Shown piece after piece: positions 1 to 6,507 of a stretch of DNA of 21,290 nt. Origin of the DNA: JADGGV01 sp035715725 (GTDB lineage Bacteria > Gemmatimonadota > Gemmatimonadetes > Longimicrobiales > RSA9); contig DASTKT010000116.1 of NCBI GenBank assembly GCA_035715725.1, positions 1-21,290 on the forward strand. Reading direction: 5' to 3'. The position numbers and the translations under genes were made by a program. The notes beneath the pieces are model-generated. The model was given only the letters and a program-made list of their open reading frames with translations. It was not told where the DNA came from and searched no databases. How positions within the stretch are numbered: the first letter of the stretch is position 1; every line of letters begins with the position of its first letter.

Positions 1-1
1 G

Positions 2-532
2 AAAGGGGCGACAACGCCGCGTTTTATGTCGGGGACGCTACAAGACCCAATCGGCGTTTCTATAAGCGGGCCCGACCACCTCAATCGTTACGAAGTTGGT
101 GAGTACACCTATGCCGCGAACGTGACCGGCGGCACGGCTCCGTATTATTTCATTTGGGAGGAGAGAGAGTGTGATTATAATGGGTCCACGCCCGGGGCGT
201 TGACCTGCGCGGGTGACTATCAGGTGTTTGATGAAGGGTGGGGAAAGTCGTCAACTACTGCGTATTTCAACCCATACATCACCGAGCGTTGGATATCTGT
301 TGAACTGAGGGAGAGTCCGAGTGTGAATTATGCAACGGGAGTCGGAACGGTATATGTAACTGGCCCAGCATTTGTGGATTGGTTGCTGTCTGGCACGTCG
401 GGAAATAATGGTTTCAAGTGTGAGAACAGCAGCTCGTGGCCGTTTATCGGATGGCATAATGGCGTCGAGCAAGAGTTCCGCCGGAACATGTGCACCGGCC
501 AGAGGCAGTGGATCGATGGGACCGCGTCGTAG
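2..532 (+). CDS. Ig-like surface/secreted protein, 5'-truncated
   Basis: The frame is open to the left window edge, so this is probably the C-terminal part of a longer protein. An internal ATG lies at 26, but no ribosome-binding site sits at a usable distance before it. Near the N-terminus of the visible part a stretch reads like a bacterial Ig/PKD-type beta-sandwich: ISGP, then a Gly-Tyr-Thr-Tyr strand, then GGTAPYYFIW, the usual GGxxPYxxxW core. No membrane anchor or sorting signal is visible at the C-terminus, which ends in QWIDGTAS. Several cysteines (in ERECDY, LTCAG, FKCENS, NMCTG) could form disulphides. Base composition is near 50% GC, clearly lower than everything to the right, which suggests foreign origin or a fast-evolving surface gene. 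Function is otherwise unknown. Confidence 0.6.
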   Translation, partial: KGATTPRFMSGTLQDPIGVSISGPDHLNRYEVGEYTYAANVTGGTAPYYFIWEERECDYNGSTPGALTCAGDYQVFDEGWGKSSTTAYFNPYITERWISVELRESPSVNYATGVGTVYVTGPAFVDWLLSGTSGNNGFKCENSSSWPFIGWHNGVEQEFRRNMCTGQRQWIDGTAS

Positions 533-574
533 CCTCGGATGCCGCGCTACGACATCCGTCGGAGGCGCGCAGCG

Positions 575-919
575 GTGAGCCCGCGGGACGCCAGCACCAC
601 GCCCCTCGACGTGGGGCCGACCGACGACGGCTCGGCGCTGCGCATCCGCTGGGCCGACGGCCACGTGACCGAGCTCGAGCCGCGCTACCTCCGGCTCGAG
701 TGCCGCTGCGCCGCGTGCGTCGAGGAGATGTCCGGCCGCCTCCTCCTCCAGGAGGCGGCCGTCCCCGCCGACGTGCACCCCCTCGCCATCCGCTGGATGG
801 GCCGCTACGCGCTGCACTTCCAGTGGAGCGACGGCCACGACACCGGCATCTACCCCTTCGAGCTGCTCCGGGCGCTGTGCAAGTGCGCGGAGTGCCTGGG
901 GGTGGAGGACGAGGAATAG
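575..919 (+). CDS. DUF971 family protein
   Basis: The protein has the DUF971 (gamma-butyrobetaine hydroxylase N-terminal-like) pattern: IRWADGH, then a Cys cluster LECRCAACVEE, then LAIRWMGRYALHFQWSDGHDTG followed by IYPFELLR and a second Cys pair CKCAEC. The paired cysteines look like metal ligands; members of this fold in BBOX enzymes bind zinc. Stand-alone DUF971 proteins are often found near Fe-S assembly genes, but no such neighbour is present here. I chose the GTG at 575 because GGAGG at 561-565 lies 9 bases upstream; an in-frame ATG at 539 has no ribosome-binding site and would add 12 arginine-rich residues. The gene follows the low-GC gene closely and itself has normal high GC. The family call is firm and the physiological role is unknown. 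Confidence 0.85.
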   Translation: MSPRDASTTPLDVGPTDDGSALRIRWADGHVTELEPRYLRLECRCAACVEEMSGRLLLQEAAVPADVHPLAIRWMGRYALHFQWSDGHDTGIYPFELLRALCKCAECLGVEDEE

Positions 920-947
920 CTCGCTCGCTCGGGTCGGGAACGGAGGG

Positions 948-1135
948 GTCACGCGAAGACGCGGAGCTGAACGGCGGAGACGCGGAGCGGAAGCTCGCCG
1001 GGCCGGGGAGACATGCCGGCGAGCGCATCGTCCTTCGATGCCGTATCCGGTGTACGCCGGCGGCCGGCGTTCCGCGGTGCTGCTGCGGCCGCCCGCTTCG
1101 CGTCTCTTCGGTTCCCGCCGCGGCTTCGCGTGGCG
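948..1135. repeat. Long imperfect inverted repeat
   Basis: The left arm 948-991 and the right arm 1092-1135 are imperfect reverse complements. The outer block matches at 10 of 11 positions and another block at 18 of 23, with a one-base gap between. The arms carry a CGCGAAGACGCGGAG-type motif, partly repeated within the left arm as GGAGACGCGGAG. Intergenic repeats of this type are familiar from GC-rich environmental genomes, so this may be one copy of a dispersed family. Confidence 0.5.
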
Positions 1136-1189
1136 CAGAACGGACGGGATCTCGCCCGCGGACGTGAGGACGGGCTGCGGAAACCGCGA

Positions 1190-1220
1190 ACGCCCCCGTT
1201 GCGGCATCGCACGGGGGCGT
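1190..1220. terminator. Bidirectional hairpin terminator candidate
   Basis: A perfect 10-bp stem, ACGCCCCCGT (1190-1199) with ACGGGGGCGT (1211-1220), has an 11-base loop. It lies between the convergent DUF971 gene and the secreted-protein gene ending at 1301. A short pyrimidine run (CCTTTCC) follows on the plus side; there is no long U-tract on either side. Its position suits termination for both genes. Confidence 0.6.
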
Positions 1221-1300
1221 CCTTTCCGGGGCCATGTTCGTCCCGACCCCAGCCTCGGGGTGGCTGGCATGCTCCGGCCGGGGCGGGGTCGGCCCCGCCC

Positions 1301-1900
1301 TCAGTCGCGAGGGCCCTTCCCGTGAGCCTTCGCCTTCTGCTTCTCCCAGCCCAGGTGCCGCCCGTTGTCGTGCCGGTCGTCGGGGCGGTCGTAGTCGGAC
1401 CGCCGGTCGTACCGGTCGTCGTACCGGTCGTCGTAGCGGCCATCGTCGCCGCGGCGGTAGCTGCCGTTCGACCGGTCGTACGCCTCGGTCCGCGCGCGGT
1501 CGTGCCAGGCCTGGTGCGCTCGCTCCATCCGCCGGTGATACTCGGCGTGCTCCGCGGCGAAGTTCCGGTCGCGCTGGTGCGCCCGGTGCCACGCCGCGTG
1601 GCTCTCGTTCATGCGGCGGTGCAGCTCGGCGTGCGCCGCCGAGTAGTTGTCGGACCGCGTGTCGTACCGGCCGACCTGCCCGTAGGGGTCGTAGCGGCCG
1701 TCGTCCTGGCGCCGCCACTGGCCGTCCGCGTCGCGGCAGACCAGGTACCCGTCCCGGTCCCGCACGCATTCCCCGGTGCCTTGCCGCACCGCCCCGGTGC
1801 GCTCGCGGACGATGTCCGAGAGCCCGCGCTGGGCGTGGGCCGGCACGGCGGTGAAGGCCAGCAGGCCGGCGGATAGGAGTCCGACATCGCGTAGTCGCAT
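1301..1900 (-). CDS. Secreted charged repeat protein, unknown function
   Basis: The 199-residue product starts with a clear signal peptide (basic MRLR, hydrophobic core, cleavage near AHA-Q at residues 21-24). Two cysteines at 45 and 55 flank a short DRDGYLV segment and could form a disulphide. A 19-20-residue unit, (A/E)HAE(L/Y)HRRM...H(A/Q)AWH(R/D), occurs at 89-107 and again at 117-136, a 28-residue period rich in His and Arg. Residues 150-180 are an Asp/Arg/Tyr-rich low-complexity run with repeated DDRYD units. The start is supported by GGAGGC at 1906-1911, five bases before ATG. No family was recognised. The His-rich repeats could bind metal or the cell envelope, but this is speculation. 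The gene stands alone, divergent from the nucleoside kinase gene. Confidence 0.75.
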   Translation of the reverse strand: MRLRDVGLLSAGLLAFTAVPAHAQRGLSDIVRERTGAVRQGTGECVRDRDGYLVCRDADGQWRRQDDGRYDPYGQVGRYDTRSDNYSAAHAELHRRMNESHAAWHRAHQRDRNFAAEHAEYHRRMERAHQAWHDRARTEAYDRSNGSYRRGDDGRYDDRYDDRYDRRSDYDRPDDRHDNGRHLGWEKQKAKAHGKGPRD

Positions 1901-2030
1901 CGACTGCCTCCAGTAGAAATCGTCTGGCCCACCGGAAAGGCATCGCGCGTGCCGTTCGGCCGGATCGCGAAAATTCCGCGTAATTGCTGGAAAAACACGC
2001 GCTTGTGGCTCCGCCCTCTCCGGCGAGGCT

Positions 2031-2046
2031 GCCCCCTTCCGGGGGC
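2031..2046. other. Small hairpin in divergent intergenic region
   Basis: GCCCCC (2031-2036) and GGGGGC (2041-2046) form a 6-bp stem with a TTCC loop. A wider pairing of GGCGAGG (near 2022) with CCTCGCC (near 2078) could enclose it. It lies in the 239-base gap between the two divergent genes, and no clear promoter was recognised there. Confidence 0.35.
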
Positions 2047-2139
2047 GACGCCTGTCCTCTCCCTCGGACGGTGTCCGCCTCGCCGGCCCCCCTTTAGATT
2101 GTCGCCACCTCGACCGGAACTCCGAAGGGTGAAGCGACG

Positions 2140-2832
2140 ATGCTCATCGCCGTGGCGGGTATGGTGGGAACGGGGAAGACCACGCTCACCCAGGCGCTGG
2201 CTCGCGATCTCGGCCTCCCCATGGCGCTGGAGAGCATCGACGCGGCCGAGCGCGCCGCCGAGCCGGGCGAGGCGAATCCCTGGCTCGCCCTCTTCTACGG
2301 CGGCGAGGAGGCCATGCGCCGCTTCGCATTGCCGCTCCAGCTCCATTTCCTGGCCACGCGCATGGAGGCGCTCCGGCGGATGCGGGCCGAGGGCGGGGAT
2401 TGGGTGCTGGACCGGACGTGGTACGAGGACGCGGAGATCTTCGCGCGGGGGCTGTTCGAGGAGGGGAAGCTCTCGCCGCTGGAGTGGGACCTGTACCGGC
2501 GGCTGTACACCGAGCTGAGCCACCTGCCGGCGGCGCGGCCGCCGCGGCTCCTGGTCTACCTGCAGGCGCCGCTCGACCTGGTGGTCGAGCGGATCCGCGG
2601 GCGGGGCCGGCTCTCGGAGCGCGAGGTGCCGGCGGAGTACTGGGCGGGGCTCCACCGGCGCTACACCCGCTGGATCGGCGGCTTCCGGCTCTGCCCGGTG
2701 CTCACGCTGGATGTGCGCGAGTACGACCTGCGGGCGGACCCGCGCGCGCTCGAGCGGCTCGTCGCCCGCGTCGAGCGCGCGCTGGGCCGGCGCCTAGCGG
2801 CCGCCGGCGTCCAGTACCGCCTCGGCGTCTGA
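2140..2832 (+). CDS. Deoxynucleoside kinase family protein
   Basis: The protein belongs to the deoxyguanosine/deoxyadenosine kinase (dNK) family, which phosphorylates deoxynucleosides in the salvage pathway. The P-loop is GMVGTGKTT at residues 7-15. A DRT motif at 91-93, in VLDRTWYEDAEIF, takes the place of the usual DRS/ERS motif whose Arg and acidic residue contact substrate. The arginine-rich lid RIRGRGR is at 151-157 after YLQAPLD. The 230-residue length is typical. The ATG at 2140 is preceded by AAGGGTGA, a moderate ribosome-binding site. The last 39 bases overlap the 3' end of the opposing D-amino-acid enzyme gene. Substrate preference cannot be read from the sequence. Confidence 0.88.
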   Translation: MLIAVAGMVGTGKTTLTQALARDLGLPMALESIDAAERAAEPGEANPWLALFYGGEEAMRRFALPLQLHFLATRMEALRRMRAEGGDWVLDRTWYEDAEIFARGLFEEGKLSPLEWDLYRRLYTELSHLPAARPPRLLVYLQAPLDLVVERIRGRGRLSEREVPAEYWAGLHRRYTRWIGGFRLCPVLTLDVREYDLRADPRALERLVARVERALGRRLAAAGVQYRLGV

Positions 2833-3927
2833 GCGCCAGCCGCGGGCCGCGATCCGCCACGACCCCACGACCTCGTCGCCTCCCACCGCCCACAGCCGGT
2901 CGTGGAGGTTGACCGAGACGCAGACGTGGTTCGGCACGATGCGCACTCGGTCGCCGATGCGCGGCCGCCAGTCCGTGGCCGACAGGTCGAGCACGCCGTG
3001 CTCCTCCGAGACCGTCTTGACCGTGACCTCGGGGCGGTCGAGGAGCGCGCCGTAGCCCGGGGCGTCGGCGCCGCGGATCTCCTCCCGCGCCAGCGCCTTC
3101 GCCCCCGCGTCCACCACCGCCTGCCCGGGCACCGCCGTGCTCACCACCGTCGCCAGCACGGAGTAGGCGCACTCGTCCCACGCACAGGCGTCGACCACGG
3201 CCGTCGTCCGGTCGTTGAAGATGTAGGTGCCGGGCCGGATCTCGGTGAGCCCCGCCACGTCGTGCGAGTGGTAGCCGGCGGGCGTCGAGCCGCCGCTCAC
3301 GACCTCGGGCTCGAGGCCCGCCTCGCGCAGCGCGTCCAGGTGCAGGCGCAGGTCCGCCGCCAGCCGCGCGAGAACCGGCCCCTGCTCGCCGGTCCGCTGC
3401 CGGATGTGGCCCGGGTAGAACATGATCCCCCGGTAGGCGACGCCGGCGGCCTCCGCCGCCCGCCTCGCCAGCGCCACCGTCGCCGCCGGGTCCGTCACGC
3501 CCACGCGGTGCATGCCGAGATCGGCCTCGACCAGCACGCCGATCGTGCGGCCCGCGGCGGCGGCCGCCGCCGAGAGCGCGTCCAGCGCCTCGGCGGAGTC
3601 CAGCCCGACGGTCACCCGCACATGCTCCGGCAGCGCGAGCAGGCGCTCGAGCCGCCAGGCGCCGACCGGCGGGTACGCCACCAGGATGTCGTCGGCGGCG
3701 CCGGCCATGACCTCCGCCTCGTGCAGCGTGGCGACGGTCACGCCGACCGCGCCGCGCCGGAGCTGCTCCCCGGCCAGCTCCGGCGTCTTGTGCGTCTTCG
3801 TGTGCGGGCGCAGCGCCAGGCCACGGGACGCGGCGTAGGCGGCCATCCTGTCGAGGTTGGCCGCCATGCGCTCGACGTCCACGAGCGCGCTCGGGGTCTC
3901 CAGCTCGGGGAAGGGAAGCGTCGCCAT
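2794..3927 (-). CDS. D-threonine aldolase / D-serine dehydratase-like PLP enzyme
   Basis: The 377-residue product matches the fold-type III PLP family of D-threonine aldolase and eukaryotic-type D-serine dehydratase (DSD1). The start ETPSALVDVERMAANLDRM is typical. The PLP-lysine motif RPHTKTHK (residues 40-47) is intact, with K44 the expected Schiff-base lysine. The phosphate and substrate side contains SGGSTP (211-216) and EIRPGTYIFND (229-239). The C-terminal beta domain has PNHVCVSVN with H334 and C336, the metal-ligand pair known from D-serine dehydratase. The reaction would be cleavage of D-threonine-type beta-hydroxy amino acids or D-serine deamination; I cannot tell which. The ATG overlaps the upstream stop as TAATG, so it is translationally coupled to the secreted-protein gene. 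Confidence 0.87.
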   Translation of the reverse strand: MATLPFPELETPSALVDVERMAANLDRMAAYAASRGLALRPHTKTHKTPELAGEQLRRGAVGVTVATLHEAEVMAGAADDILVAYPPVGAWRLERLLALPEHVRVTVGLDSAEALDALSAAAAAAGRTIGVLVEADLGMHRVGVTDPAATVALARRAAEAAGVAYRGIMFYPGHIRQRTGEQGPVLARLAADLRLHLDALREAGLEPEVVSGGSTPAGYHSHDVAGLTEIRPGTYIFNDRTTAVVDACAWDECAYSVLATVVSTAVPGQAVVDAGAKALAREEIRGADAPGYGALLDRPEVTVKTVSEEHGVLDLSATDWRPRIGDRVRIVPNHVCVSVNLHDRLWAVGGDEVVGSWRIAARGWRSDAEAVLDAGGR

Positions 3928-4631
3928 TACCGGCCGCTCTTCTTCGCGGCCGGCTTCGCCTTCGGCGCCGCCTTGCCCGCCGCGCCCTTCGTCACCGAGA
4001 AGCCGTCCACGTGCACGTCGAGGTTGTGGTTCACGCGCAGCCCGGCCACGCCGTCCGCGCCCAGGTAGTTGCGCTCGCCGGCCCAGACCTGCGTGCCGTT
4101 GATGTAGGCGCGCACGCTGTCCGCCGCCGCGACGACGCGGAACGCGTTCGTCGCCTTGCCGCCGGCCGGCAGCGCCTTGACCGCGGCGTTCTCCGTCCAG
4201 TCCACGATCGTGTGCACCTCGGCGCCCGCGCGGTGCTTCACCATGAACTTCCCGTCCTGGCGGACCAGGAAGTAGACGTAGCTCTGGTTCGGGGCCTCGA
4301 GCTCCTTGCCGGCGACGAAGACGCCGTACCCTTCCGGGTGCGCGGAGGGCGCGGACTGCGTGAAGCTCGCCTGGACGGTGTAGGTGCCGGTGACGTTGTC
4401 CGTGGGCCGCCAGTAGATCGCCGCCGGGCCGGACGTGAAGTGGTAGCCGGAGCCCATGGGCACGAACTTCACCTGCGCGAGCTGCGCGGTCGGACGGTCC
4501 AGCCGCGCGTGCCAGCCGGCCGGGAGCGAGCCGTTCCCCGGCGCCGCCTTGTCCGGGTCCGAGCTGGGATTCTGCGCCGCCAGCGGCGCCGCGAGCGCCA
4601 GCGTGGCAAGGACGATAGGCAGGCTGCGCAT
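3927..4631 (-). CDS. Secreted beta-sandwich (LamG/DUF1080-like) protein
   Basis: The 234-residue product has a signal peptide ending near LAAQ (residue 20). The mature part reads as a concanavalin-like jelly roll: GSGYHFTSGPAAIYWRP, then TGTYTVQASFTQ, then GYGVFVAGKEL, YVYFLVRQDGKFMVKHR, and AYINGTQVW followed by GVAGLRVNHNLDVHVDGFSV. This resembles DUF1080/LamG-type domains that bind or hydrolyse glycans, but no catalytic residues can be assigned. The tail is a Lys/Ala/Pro-rich flexible extension (KAAPKAKPAAKK). The ribosome-binding site GGAGGT (4635-4640) is very close to ATG. It is the first gene of a two-gene unit with the D-amino-acid enzyme, sharing one base in TAATG. Confidence 0.78.
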   Translation of the reverse strand: MRSLPIVLATLALAAPLAAQNPSSDPDKAAPGNGSLPAGWHARLDRPTAQLAQVKFVPMGSGYHFTSGPAAIYWRPTDNVTGTYTVQASFTQSAPSAHPEGYGVFVAGKELEAPNQSYVYFLVRQDGKFMVKHRAGAEVHTIVDWTENAAVKALPAGGKATNAFRVVAAADSVRAYINGTQVWAGERNYLGADGVAGLRVNHNLDVHVDGFSVTKGAAGKAAPKAKPAAKKSGR

Positions 4632-4744
4632 ACGACCTCCGTTCGGGTTGGTCCGCGACGTGGAAGGGTGAAAAAGGTAGCCGCCGGGCGCCCCGCGGAC
4701 CAGCCTCCTTGCCCCCCGCCCCCGCCGCCCCGTACCATGACCGG

Positions 4745-5599
4745 GTGAGATCGCTCCCGCTCGTCCTGCTCAGCCTCCTCGGGCTGCTCGCCGTCGCGCT
4801 CGGCCTCGGCTTCTGGCTCGCCCGCTCGCGCCGGCGCGCCAACCGCCAGCGCTACGGCAAGTTCCTCGAGGAGGCCGTCGCCGACGGGATGCTCTCCCAG
4901 GAGGAGCTCGCGCAGCTCCAGGTGCTCCGCGACGAGGGCGACATCAGCGACGCCGAGGCCCGGATGGTCGCCGTCTCCGTGTACCGCCGCGCGCTCAAGC
5001 AGGCCATGGCGGACTCGCGCGTGACGCAGGAGGAGGAGACCACGCTGCACCAGGTGCAGCAGGAGCTCGGCCTCACCGAGGCGGACCTCCGGGCCGACCG
5101 CGACAACCTCCGCCGCATGCAGCTCCTGGCCCGCCTCGAGCGCGGCCAGCTCCCCGACGTCGAGTCGCCCGTCGGGCTGCTCCCCGGCGAGCACGGCCAC
5201 TGGGTCGTGCACGCCACGCTGTGCGAGCGCCTGGCGCTCCCCGCCGGCCCGGCCAGCGGCCCGCCCGGCCAGCTCTTCGAGGTGGCCGACACCGAGCCGT
5301 TCCACGTCACCGGCCGGCGCGGCCCGCTCGCCCGCAGCCCGCTCATCCTCCCCATGGACCTCGGCATCCTGGTCGTGACGAGCGGCGGCCTCCGATTCCA
5401 GGGCGCCAAGGTGCAGCTCCAGTTCCCGCACGAGCGGCTCCGGCGCATCGCGCTCTTCGCGGATGGGCTCCGCGTCGACTACGCCGACCCGGCCCGCAGC
5501 CACTACTTCCTCCTCACCGACCCCGAGCTGACCGCCGCCGTCCTGCTCCTGGCCGCGCGCCGCGCCAGCGGCGCCGCCGTGCCCGGCCGCACCGCGTAG
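4745..5599 (+). CDS. Membrane-anchored protein with PH-like C-terminal domain
   Basis: One N-terminal membrane helix (about residues 4-26, LPLVLLSLLGLLAVALGLGF) is followed by a basic stop-transfer stretch (ARSRRRANRQR). An acidic helical region follows (EEAVADGMLSQEELAQL through EADLRADRDNLRRM), reminiscent of tandem TerB/EF-hand-like helices. The C-terminal half fits a bacterial PH-like pattern: RGQLPDV, LLPGEHGHWVVHATLCERL, then GLRFQGAKVQLQFPHERLRRI and LFADGLRVDY. The topology would put this domain in the cytoplasm. I chose GTG at 4745, which starts directly at the helix; a TTG at 4709 is in frame but adds a proline-rich lead. A three-codon ATG ACC GGG TGA at 4737-4748 overlaps the GTG. 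Function is unknown. Confidence 0.75.
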   Translation: MRSLPLVLLSLLGLLAVALGLGFWLARSRRRANRQRYGKFLEEAVADGMLSQEELAQLQVLRDEGDISDAEARMVAVSVYRRALKQAMADSRVTQEEETTLHQVQQELGLTEADLRADRDNLRRMQLLARLERGQLPDVESPVGLLPGEHGHWVVHATLCERLALPAGPASGPPGQLFEVADTEPFHVTGRRGPLARSPLILPMDLGILVVTSGGLRFQGAKVQLQFPHERLRRIALFADGLRVDYADPARSHYFLLTDPELTAAVLLLAARRASGAAVPGRTA

Positions 5600-5727
5600 G
5601 CGACGCGGCCGCGGCCCCGCCGCCGGCGTCCCGCCTCCCCCCTCGAAGCCGCTCTCCCGACACCGGCGGCCCCGGACGCCTGGGACAGCCCCGTATGCCG
5701 CTCCGCGACTGTGGCCCGCCGCGCGCG

Positions 5728-5776
5728 CCGGCCGGGCACACCTTCTGCGCACCTGCGCCGCAGCTTGCCCGGCCGG
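5728..5776 (+). promoter_or_regulatory. Leader hairpin ending just before a ribosome-binding site
   Basis: CCGGCCGGGCA (5728-5738) and TGCCCGGCCGG (5766-5776) are a perfect 11-bp inverted repeat with a 27-base loop. The right arm ends 5 bases before the AAGGAG ribosome-binding site (5782-5787) of the next gene. It may terminate the upstream gene or act in the leader of the downstream one. No U-run follows. Confidence 0.5.
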
Positions 5777-5794
5777 ACGATAAGGAGCAGTCGC

Positions 5795-6166
5795 ATGAAG
5801 GATACGTTGCACCGGTACACGGAGGCCCACCGCGACGAGGCGTTCTCGGAGTTGGCCGCCGAGCTGCGCGAATTCAGCCACGACGGCCTCGTCGAGCTGC
5901 GCGACGACCTGCTCAGGGGCGCCGTGGTCCGGGGGAGCTGGGCCGGGTGCGTCATCTCGTACAAGCGCGGCGCGCCCGGCTCCGCGCGCCGGGACCGGCT
6001 CGGCCGCGCCCGCAACGCCTTCACCGTCCTCTGGGACAACGGCTGGGTGACGGACGAGGAGGTGGGCGCCGCGATCGACCGGGAGGTGGAGCAACGCCGG
6101 GCGGTCGCGGTCCCGAGGACGCCGGCCCCGGCCGGGGAGGCCACGCCGGCGGAGCCGGCGGCGTAA
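5795..6166 (+). CDS. Small soluble protein, unknown function
   Basis: This 123-residue protein has no signal peptide or membrane helix. The N-terminal half is helical and charged (LHRYTEAHRDEAFSELAAELREF), the middle holds GSWAGCVISYKRGAPGS and AFTVLWDNGWVTDEEV, and the C-terminus is an Ala/Pro/Glu tail. The motif FTVLWDNGWVTDEEV was not assigned to a known family. The ATG at 5795 is preceded by AAGGAG with a seven-base gap, so the start is well supported; longer in-frame versions have no ribosome-binding site. The stop lies within the first copy of a 20-base tandem duplication. Confidence 0.72.
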   Translation: MKDTLHRYTEAHRDEAFSELAAELREFSHDGLVELRDDLLRGAVVRGSWAGCVISYKRGAPGSARRDRLGRARNAFTVLWDNGWVTDEEVGAAIDREVEQRRAVAVPRTPAPAGEATPAEPAA

Positions 6167-6200
6167 CGGCGCGACCGGCCGCGTAACGGCGCGGCCGGCC
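6161..6200 (+). repeat. 20-bp tandem duplication at a stop codon
   Basis: Bases 6161-6180 and 6181-6200 are identical except for one position (GCGACCGGCC versus GCGGCCGGCC). The first copy includes the TAA stop of the preceding gene. It looks like a simple slippage duplication. Confidence 0.85.
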
Positions 6201-6236
6201 GCGGCCGCCGCTCCGGGTGGTGGCGGCCGCGGCCGG
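6195..6236 (+). terminator. 15-bp perfect hairpin, terminator candidate
   Basis: Bases 6195-6209 and 6222-6236 are perfect reverse complements (CCGGCCGCGGCCGCC) with a 12-base loop. The hairpin lies 29 bases after the stop at 6166 and well before the next promoter. There is no U-run, so if it terminates transcription it would do so by stem strength or together with Rho. Confidence 0.55.
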
Positions 6237-6338
6237 ATGCTGGTCGGGGCCGCCCGCGCAGCTCCCGCGGTCGCCGTGGGCTCGCGGGTGCCTCGACGCC
6301 TCGCGTGCGCCCGCTCCGGCGGCTCCGCTCCCCCGCTC

Positions 6339-6366
6339 TTGCATTTCCCCCGAAGCGATGGAGAAT
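6339..6366 (+). promoter_or_regulatory. Promoter candidate for the five-gene run
   Basis: A -35 TTGCAT (6339-6344), a 16-base spacer and a -10 GAGAAT (6361-6366) would start transcription near 6373, about 135 bases before the first start codon. The surrounding ~40 bases are less GC-rich than the flanks. Confidence 0.45.
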
Positions 6367-6507
6367 TGCCTGCGCCGGCGTGCGGGCCAGCCGTCGCATC
6401 CCGAGGCCCGCCGACCACCCGCCCGCTCGGCCGCTCCCGCCGGCACCCGCTTCTCCGATCCCGATCCGCTGCTTCCCGGCGTTCACCGACCTCCGCCGGA
6501 GGTCCCA

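Larger units (their letters stand above)
920..1300. other. Non-coding region between convergent genes
   Basis: No convincing gene is seen. Open frames here are shadows without ribosome-binding sites or recognisable motifs. The stretch holds a long imperfect inverted repeat (948-1135), a small 9-bp hairpin inside it (993-1001 with 1016-1024), and a strong 10-bp hairpin (1190-1220), listed separately. Confidence 0.6.
6167..6507 (+). other. Intergenic region before the envelope operon
   Basis: This 341-base gap holds the second copy of the tandem duplication, the 15-bp hairpin at 6195-6236, and a promoter candidate at 6339-6366. The open frame that runs through it into the downstream gene lacks a start with a ribosome-binding site and encodes Pro/Ala/Arg-rich sequence typical of non-coding GC-rich DNA. 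Confidence 0.6.

Noticed and set aside
1013..1876. Long plus-strand frame of Val/Pro-rich sequence opposite 1301-1900
   Set aside because: Its VVVPVV runs arise from the antisense of the GRYDDRYD repeats; it has no start signal.
251..1943. Long minus-strand frames across the left end
   Set aside because: They are Arg/Pro-rich, overlap the Ig-like and DUF971 genes, and show no ribosome-binding sites or known motifs.
2902..4068. Plus-strand frame opposite the D-amino-acid enzyme
   Set aside because: The opposite strand carries the conserved PLP enzyme. This frame has Arg/His-rich shadow composition.
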